This document shows positions 55,317 to 64,000 of a stretch of DNA of 64,000 nt, piece after piece. Each line of letters starts with the position of its first letter. Position 1 is the stretch's first letter. Source of the DNA: Patagioenas fasciata (Eukaryota > Chordata > Aves > Columbiformes > Columbidae); NCBI RefSeq assembly GCF_037038585.1, contig NC_092526.1, positions 36,469,501 through 36,533,500 of the forward strand, read 5' to 3'. The translations under genes and the position numbers were made by a program. The notes beneath the pieces are model-generated. The model was given only the letters and a program-made list of their open reading frames with translations. It ran no database searches and had not been told where the DNA came from.

Positions 55317-58300
55317 AAAGGATTTGCTCTATTACATAAAGTTTTGCCCTTCCCTCATTAAGCACACACATTTGTGTCTCTCATCCAGCTGCCAATGTTG
55401 AATATTTTGAAACCTAATGACCTGAGGGGGATGCAGGGTTTCCCACTGTGTTTTATCCCAGCCGCAGGCTCCAGCAGCCACAACTCTGGCTACTTTGCTT
55501 CAGGCCCCTGGCAGAGTCCCCATCTCGTGACAGCATCTGTCCCAGTGCAATAATGGGGGAACAAACAGACCAGCAACTCCAGTTGCCATAAACCAGCATG
55601 TTTTACCAAGTGGAGTAAAACAAACAAATCACCTCAATCGCTCTTCCCTTTAGATAGAGTTTAGGAGTCAGAAAAGCCAGAGAAGAGTCACCGGGGCTAG
55701 AGCAGCAATGGCAAGTACACAAGTGCCAGCAATAACCAACCAATAATAGAAATACTTGTTCATCCATTTTTAAGCACAAAGTGCGCCCTGGTTCCACTGC
55801 AGCAGTGCCAACTTGGGCATCTCGCACACCTGGTCACCGTCCTCACTAAATCAGATGGACAGAGAGAGGGGAGAGGATCATGTAAATCACATAAGCCTTT
55901 TTCCCTTAAGGAGATTAGAAATTCGAGCAGAACTTCTGCTAAACGGGCTACTTTTATTTGCTCTATAAAAGCCGCTTAAATTTGCTTTCCTATTAGCATA
56001 GAGAAAGCCCGATTCCAATCATAATTAACTCTGTACTATCAATAAGGCCGCAGCTCTTGGCATACTAATATTGCCATCAACCAGATAAAGTATATTATGG
56101 ACAGTAGTAAGCACAGTTACGTATGGCAGATGAAACACTTCTCTGCAGTAACAGAAACAGCAACACTCGTTCTGTGTATCTGATACACAGCTCACATACC
56201 ACAGCCAACATAGATTTAAAATCCAGCTATGCCAGAAAAGTTTAAAACGTGTGTCTATGACAGGTGGCATTTTCTTGCGGGCTCCAGTTTTATTGTGACA
56301 ATGCACGTTTCATGACAACCAGGCATGGACCAATGAGGCATTTTAGAATCAGAATCAAACTCCAGCGTCTCCAAAGTGTTACCAGCATATTGTGCTGAAT
56401 TCGGGCAAGGGATGCTTGCTGGTTTTCAAACTACCCATTGTACACGTGGATACAGTACATCATACATAAACTGTACGCACTTACGAACAACATTTGGGGT
56501 TTTAAAACATACAACTGAAGCGAATGCGAAAACTTAATGCACTTTGCCTTGAACTGATTAGCAAAGACAACAAACACAAAGTGATAAATAATATTTTTAA
56601 CTATTAATTGAAACCAAAGCATATTTATAGGTTTTTCCAAGCTTGTGAGCATCAGTTCAGAATAAATTTTTGTGGGAAGTACATTAATTATTAGAGAAGG
56701 GACCTGGAAGGTTGTTGAAAAATTAATTTTCATTTTGAGGAAAAATTCTTTTAATAATTATGTATTCCAATGCTTATAAACAGTAAAACAAAATACTCCC
56801 GAGACAACAAAGTGCTTTAAAAGCTTTAGGTAGTCAAGGTGTTCCTGAAGACCACAGGTAGCCTCACATGAGGTTTAAAAAGCCTGTACTACCACCAGCA
56901 CATACACCCAACTAAATAAACATCAAAAGCTTGAGCAGGTAGCTGGGAAATTCTTATCTGTGACCAAAGTCAAATGCAATTATCACTGTGCCAGGCCAGA
57001 CAGATTTTGGGAGAGTGAGAGCTGATGCAAGCACCAGGCCCAAGCCTGAAGTAGAAGAAAAATAGGAAGAGGTTCTCTCTCCTTCTGATTTATCACCCTC
57101 AGAAGGGTGATTTCCAGTGCTGTCCACCCCTCACAGCCCAGATGAAGTGCCATCACTGTCCTAACCCGGTTTTCAAAACTCCTGCTCCTACTGAAGTACT
57201 AGAGCTGCTAAGGAAACATTTTACTGTACTGACACATTTGCATTATATAGCATCAGCACAACTCCAGTGTAACAGAAGGATATTAGTTGACTGCAATCAA
57301 CAGGACTTGTAAATAATCATCACCTTATTTAGCACATCCAACTGGCTCCAGTTACTCCTGCAGCACCATGGAGTTCTCAAGGACGAAAGACTTGGACAAT
57401 TAACTTTTTTAATGATTACAGAGGTCGTCAGCAAGCTACCTGAGCCCAGCCAGATATGAGAAATGCTACCATCCCAGAGATAAACCCTCACAATGAGCCG
57501 GGTTATCGCTCTGGGCTCAGCACCACGGCCCCCCTCCCTAAAGCAGAGGAAAAGCAAGACCCTGCCTGCTAAAAGCAGAGGTAAACAGGAACCCCGGGTG
57601 CATCAATATTTGTATAGATTAATGTAGACTGTTGGCGGCATTACTGAATTTGATAAGAAATAGAATTCACACAGATATATATATTTTTTAATTATTTAAA
57701 TAAATACACTAAACAGATTTTGGAAGCATCTATTAAGATAAACAGATGGGAAGGAGGACAGTTTACACAAGAGCTGTAAGGCACATAAGAGATGTGATGT
57801 TAGAGGAATAAATAACGCAGCCAAACGCCACCGAGTCGTCTGTCCACGTTTTCTAATGAAGCATTCGCATCCTTTTGAGGTTTAACCAGATTTGTTTAAG
57901 AGTTAAGAGGCTAAATATATTCTTGACACTGCTGCATTTCAACTCAACAGCGCAATTCCTGCGGCATGCAAAGCCACGCGCACACACATTTTCCCAGGAT
58001 GGGGAGAGCTAGAAAAAGAACTACTAACATATATATAATAATTTAGTACACCAACAGAGGCAGATTCTTGGTTCGTGGACTCCACAAGCAACCACAGGCT
58101 CCTCACTCTGCTTGGCAAACAACTGCTGAGCTGATCTAGACTGACCTTACTCTAAAACCGTCCTACCAAGGCTAAGATTTGACTTTGACACCCAAAGCAA
58201 GGAGTAGAGTACACCTGAGGTCTCTTAGAGCACCTCGGGTTGGAAGCTACGCTGGGAAGATCTGTATTTTTCACAACTCCCCTATCCCAAGTGCATCACT

Positions 58301-60149
58301 ACAGCAAGAACACTGTGCATTTCATAAAGTAAAACACCACTGATTTCCATTACAACTAACTTCTGATTAACCACCCTCTTAAAGTAAAAAAATACCTTGA
58401 ACAGATTGTACTTAATAATGAAGTCCAAATAACATCTACTTTTGCTAGCAAATGACATTCACGCAGTACATATAACACATAGGAGACAGCACTCAGCTGG
58501 GGCAGGGAGAATGAACTTTTCAGCACTCTTTGTATAGATATTAATTAGGAAACTAATCTTCCAAACTTGCTCCCACTGTAGTCTATGTATTTTTTATTAT
58601 TATTTTTTCACCTGATTTACAGAGGTACACGGATTAGGTAATTAAAAAAATATATATGTTATTTTTTCAAAAGCCCTTCAAAAGAAAATAGTGCCCATGT
58701 ACGCTTTCAAAAACTGGGGGTAGATCTTTTCCAGAAAAAGGACCCCGAACCCAGGCTGCTCATATAGGATGGAGTTTTCTCTCTTGCCAAGGCGTGCTTG
58801 ATTACTTCTGAAATCATTAATAATTCAGTTATCATTTCACTTAGGAGAAGGAACAATGTTTTCAACTTCTTTGACCTTCCAAATTCTTATTCGAGCAGGT
58901 TTCATAATGCAGCAAAACTGCAAGAATAAATTAATTCATTGCCTGTAAATAATCCATTTAGCAACAGACATCTGGACAACAGGTGTGAGCAAACTCATGA
59001 GTTTTATTCCTAAAATCCTGCTCTGGAACAAGGGACACAACTGGAGTAACACCCTTTGAGACCACTGGAAAAACTAAGTTTGGAGGGGGAAAAAAAAGGT
59101 ACAAATAAAGGAAAAAAGCTTAGTTGATGCTCAGAAATTTACAGAGCGTTCAGAAATAACAATAAAGAGTAATCAACATACTGTTAGTTAAGTGATTTGG
59201 GTCAGTGCATACACATTCTATGTGTGGAACAGACTGCAGAGCAAGCCTGCTCCTTGGCTGCACAAACTTTTTTTTCTCAGGTGTACTGCTACAATAAACC
59301 CAGGTTTCGACTTTACTACGCTGGTGTAGCAAAGGGCATTTTTGCTTTTGACATGGGGTGACAATCCGGAGTCCAGCTGTTGGCTAAGTGCACTCACCAA
59401 GCCAAGTGATTCTGCGATATTCGGACTACAAGCAGCACTGCAAAACACTTTCCTTTCCTAAAGGCGTTCCATGCCAGCCATGTCAAACAGGACATCAACA
59501 TCTAAATGTATGCTGATTGAAGTGGGGCCACAGAGAAATACAGTAAATTCACGCTTTTAACTCTCTCCTGAAGTCTCTGTTTCTCATAGAGCATTTCCAA
59601 AGACGGGAAGAACACCAGAAGTGTTTCAAAATGTACTAGTCAACACAATGCTACTTGCTTTTATCTCTCCAAGAGACTATTTTAAAGATTTTTAACTAAA
59701 TGTTTGCTATAGCAAATGCACACTACATGAGTGCAAAGAGAGATACAACTTGCATTTCTTCAGTTTGAATATTCTGTGTATTCACTGCACACAACAAAAA
59801 AGTTGTGAAGGTCCCTTTGAACAGATATCTTGGTTTAACCTCATAATCGAGGAAAAACTAGATATACCTTAAAAGGAAAATTTAGCGGCTACCCAATGTT
59901 TTAAGTTAACAGAGAATGGCATGTATGCAAAAAGTCATAACCTGACAGATGAAACAAAAACTGTTATTAGAAGGGAGTAGCAGTCGGAAAGCTGCAGCTT
60001 TAGAGACATTTCATATTTGTTGAACATGAAACTTTGAAAGCTAAATTAAATAAAACGTTGAGAGATGTTGAAGGATTCTGTTCAAAATCTTTTACTCTAT
60101 AAACCCAAACAGAAAACACCGAATTTGCATTTAGCAATGAAGGTTTGAA

Positions 60150-60550
60150 CCTCACCCGTCAACTTCTACACGTACACCCCCCGCCCAGTCCTTTGTTTTG
60201 ACCAACCGGCAATTCAAACGCTACCTTTCCGCTCCGATCGCTTCTTCCGCCGCCGTCTGCAGCGCCGCAGGGCCACGCTGGCCGGGGTCCCCAGGGTCCC
60301 CATGCTGAGAGTTGCGGCTGGAACAGATGCCATGAACCCACTGACACTGCGCCGGCCCCGCTCGCCAGCCCCTCCGAACGAGGCAGGGGTGTCCTCCCAA
60401 AAGGAGGATTACCCTGCGTCTCCTGGTGCTCTCTCCAACCAGCCAAGGGCTGTTCCTGGAGCCGCGGGATGCGCCGACGCACAGTCCGATGAACAAAGAT
60501 GTGGGAGCGCAGGGCTCGACCCTATCCGCCGCGAGAGGCACGTGTGACAA
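60150..60550 (-). promoter_or_regulatory. CpG-rich patch; possible ADARB1 promoter or untranslated first exon
   Basis: CpG dinucleotides are frequent here (CCGCCGCCGTCTGCAGCGCC, CCGCCGCGAG) while the flanks are AT-rich and nearly CpG-free. On the minus strand GGAAAG followed by GTAGCG at 60225/60224 is a plausible donor for an untranslated exon. The 107-codon minus-strand frame has no recognisable domain. This is the best promoter candidate in the window, but no direct evidence ties it to ADARB1. Confidence 0.4.
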
Positions 60551-63500
60551 TTAACCCTTCGGGAAGCGAAAGAGGCAAGGAAGGGCAGTTTTCTTAAAAG
60601 GACAATATCGAAGACATCCTTGCTACTGGGTGGGGAAAGGCAAATTTATTTTTGTTGTTATTAAAAAGGAAGGCAATGCTTTGCTGGGGCTTCAGGCTTA
60701 TACATATCTCAGAAACAAGGAGTGACACAAGCAAGGAAATGTTTATACGTCCTAGTGCATGAAACAAAGATACTTCAGCATCCTTTGTAATTGTTTCTTG
60801 TGTTCTTAGTTATGTATTTAATACACTGCCTAGAAATGCACAAAGTATAGTTGTGAATAGCAGCAATGAACAAATATGCAAATCTCAAACAGGAACGTTT
60901 CAATCACACATTTTCCATATGAGTGTTTGTATGCCGGGTCTTACCAAGACACTTCCCGATGTCAGCGTTAACCGTAGCATTTCCCAACCTTTTTATAAAC
61001 AAACCAGCAACATGTGACACTATTGGATGCTGTGACGTTGTCCTGTTTCCCCAGTTAGAGCAACCAAACGAACACATGTTCATCTTGTGGGTCCTGCAGC
61101 TCAGCGGCTGTCTGTTAATCCTGCCTGCAGATTAAACCTTGCAGGACAGAAAACATCAAGGAGATGTCTCTGACAAGTCATCTCCACCTGCTCTCAGACC
61201 TTCATTTCTCAGTATAGCAGCCCTTGGCTCTTTGGAAGACAGCACATGATCAAACATGGATAAACTCCAGTAGATGACTTACACAGACCATCATATTTTG
61301 ACAACTAGCCAGGCTGGCATTTTTGGAGAAACACTGCCACTGGCATCTTAAATTAGCAGTACTTCACTCACCAAAGCCAGCGAACTTCCCATTTATCTCA
61401 AAGGAGCTGAAGTTCTATTTCAGTATCAATATTAACAGCGATCACTGAAGATGAAGAACTATCAACTGGACCATTCATGCTCACTTTACACAATTTAAAA
61501 AGAAGAACTTGCCACAGTGGAGCAAGCCACCAATGCCATGGTCATGCTACCACGTGTCGACCACCATCAAGAAGCTCAGGAGGAAATGAGTCCTACCATC
61601 ACTTTCCCACCTGACCAGCCCTATTTTAAGACTGAAGTTAGCAGTTCTGCACCTCGCTGATTAATGGTTTCAGACCAAGTTTGACATTTCAATCCGCATT
61701 GAGCTGTGCGCGATGGGGAACAGACAAGGAGAGTGAGATATCTACATCTGCACAGCCTTGGAGGAAAAGCACCATTGATACACAGAGAGAAAAAACAGAA
61801 AAAGCACTTCTTAGAGGAATAACAATTCATTTTGCTTCTTTGAGCAAAGCGCATACTTCGTAAAAAAGCAAGAAAGCAGACTGTGAAACCACTGAGCTCT
61901 TTACCATAATTCTTCCAGCTGCTGAAACTTTCACCACCTTGCTCTTACCACAGGCAAGAAAGACATACATAACCATGTGTATTTCTCCTTCCCTTCGAGG
62001 AAGAGTTGCAATACACTAGGTATTGAAAATGCAAAAGTGCTTAATTTATCTGCCCTCAGCTGTTAGAGGTTTCACTCACAGGACTTGGAGGAGTCATTTT
62101 TCCAGCCTTTACACCAACTTTCCTCTGCAGCTCTCCTCTCCAGAACAGCTCCTGCTCTACTGACCACTGCAAAGTGACTCTGGGCTGTGAGAATCTGAGA
62201 TTATTTCAGCTTGAAGGACGATATCTTGCAATAGAGAAATCAAGTGTCTACAACCTGACTACAGAATAAGGAACATACGCAACGCACTTGCGAGAGAAAC
62301 TCAGTGACACACTGCACTCATTTGCAGTTGGCACATCGACGACAGTTTTAGGAAATACAAAATATGCAACCTGTTATATGTATGAAATTCAATCTTCAGT
62401 GTTGGCAAACATATTGCAAAGTCTGCATGACTGGAACAGCGCAGGTTAAAGGCTGAGTGCGAGGATGCAAACAGGACACGGCAGAACAAACACAGGGCAT
62501 CCAGCTTTAATGCGTACCTTGGAAGCAATGAATCCTGTAACATCTTGTATTTCACAAATTCGATATCCACAGAGGCATCAAGGAGAAACTGGACTGCCTT
62601 CTCACCACAGAAAAAGCAATTCCCAGGGTGAATTCGGTTACATACCTGCACACCTCGAGCGCTTCCAGCTCGCTCATATCACTGAATTAGGAATGCGCTA
62701 AATTATTGAGGTGTCCTCCATCAAAACTAACCCACGTGAGACCAGAAGCTGCACAGCAAGACGGATGGAGAAGTTCAGTAGCTTCTCAATTCTCACCTCT
62801 ATCACCTAGATCATCGTCACAAAGCCAGCCTAGGTTTCTGTGGATTTATGGCTTGTGATAGATAGAGTTTTGTATCACACAACACAAAAGAAACTCACTA
62901 CTACTATTTTTCTTTTAATATATTGCATGAAAATCTCTACACACCAAAAACACCCTTGCAAATCTCATTTACTTACGGATTTGGCTACTATTATCATCTT
63001 ACTTCATACACTCTCTGAAGAAATATCCACACACTCTTAGTGATTTATCTTTTCCCCACATGCAATTCAGGTACTTGTCAAGCATGAGGATGGTTTTAGA
63101 GGCCAACAGCAAGTTTTCCTTCAAGTTTTGTGTACTGCAGCAAGACTGAATATACAATAGCAGTAACTGCTAGAATTTGTATAGGCTAATTACAGCCTAA
63201 GTATTTGCTCAGCACAGCAAATCTCAAAACAAAGCCGCTGGCCGGACACAGGAACCCCAAGAGCTCTGATACCATCTGCCTCAATTTGCAGTTCAACTCC
63301 TCAGGTGATTAAATCCACTCCAACAGCACCATCTACTGTTACATAACATAAATAATTGATTTTACATGTATTGCTCCCTTGAACCAGGATGTCTAGAGCC
63401 CAGCTCTGGAAATAACTGGCGATGTTCGCATATTTATTCTAGAGGAAACTATTTTGGAACATGTATTTATTAAGGAGTTTTGTATCCTTTGCCTGTATCC

Positions 63501-64000
63501 TTCTCAGTGGCTTACTCCAAGGTCTGAACATCTAATTTTTAACTTATTTCTGAAGAAATCCTCAAATATCCGTGGCTGTCAGAAATGTGTTTAAGATGTT
63601 TCCAAGGAAAAAGTGGAGCCATTCAGAGAAGAAAACTGAGCAGCCTAGATCTCCCAGTAAATAACATTAGTACTTTCACCATAATAGATGCAGCTACTAG
63701 ATGCAGCTATTTCACCATAATAGATGCAGATAACAGATGCAGCTACTCAGTGCTGCTAAGGAAAATAATAGCTTGTTGAACGAAAAATCTGAAACGGTTT
63801 GAAAGGAAGTTAAAAAAGTCTCAAAAATCTTGAAGTTATTTTATAAATAGAAAAAAAACCCAGTCACTCGGGTTGGGTGATGTTTGGCATTAGAAGACAG
63901 ACTTACAAATTGGATTTACTTCTCCCTTTCCCACCGCAAGCAGATACCAAGCTCAGCTCAAACACTCAGCAAGCTCTCAACCTTCTACATGCCAGCTTTG
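60551..64000. other. Right end of window, no gene recognised
   Basis: AT-rich single-copy sequence, either another ADARB1 5' intron or upstream flank. Apart from a 36-bp tandem repeat at 63674-63745 I see no recognisable element. Confidence 0.55.
63674..63745. repeat. 36-bp tandem repeat, two imperfect copies
   Basis: TTTCACCATAATAGATGCAG recurs with period 36 (63674, 63710), each followed by a second AGATGCAGCTA-like module. Confidence 0.85.

Larger units (their letters stand above)
51560..60149 (-). other. ADARB1: ADARB1 5' intron or flank
   Basis: This sequence is upstream of the start-codon exon, whose 5' edge is a splice acceptor, so at least one more untranslated exon must lie further right. 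It contains a (CA)n tract at 53336-53352 and a CR1 fragment at 55.07 kb. I recognised no coding exon. Confidence 0.65.

Overview
This is vertebrate nuclear DNA, and almost certainly from a bird. Genes are split into short exons with GT-AG introns, and there are several CR1 retrotransposon 3' ends, including the octamer-like tail built on ATTCTATG. One gene belongs to the maestro heat-like repeat (MROH) family, which is multi-copy in many birds. I cannot name the species. No bacterial, viral, CRISPR, rRNA or tRNA feature was seen.

Layout, left to right. (1) 1-5055, plus strand: the 3' half of POFUT2 (protein O-fucosyltransferase 2). Five coding exons give the last 216 residues, followed by a 3' UTR with a polyadenylation signal at 5034-5039. 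(2) 5350-5970: a CR1 3' end on the plus strand. (3) 6005-11776, minus strand: a complete 15-exon MROH-family gene. When joined at canonical splice sites it gives one open frame of 2049 nt (682 aa). It lies in a GC-rich island. (4) 12393-12776: a second, truncated copy of the 3' end of that gene, which has lost one exon. (5) About 12.8 to 64 kb, minus strand: ADARB1 (ADAR2, double-stranded RNA adenosine deaminase). All nine coding exons are present, from the ATG at 51512 to the stop at 18699. They join to 2100 nt (699 aa), close to the 701 aa of the short human form. The rest is long introns, a probable 3' UTR of roughly 4 kb, and 5' intron or flank reaching the window end. A CpG-rich patch at 60.15-60.55 kb may be a promoter or untranslated exon.

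POFUT2 and ADARB1 converge here as they do on human 21q22.3, so this is a conserved syntenic block. The MROH gene between them is not part of the human arrangement and looks like a lineage-specific insertion or copy.

The most interesting signal is in ADARB1. Exactly 47 nt upstream of the large dsRBD-coding exon there is an AA dinucleotide. Editing it to AI would create the proximal 3' splice site by which rodent ADAR2 regulates itself. The 47-nt extension shifts the frame and ends the product after 81 residues, before the first dsRNA-binding domain. About 600 nt further upstream in the same intron I find a stretch that can pair with the edited site (10 uninterrupted pairs plus colinear flanking pairs). 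It is a candidate editing-complementary sequence. ADARB1 also has a GC-AG intron.
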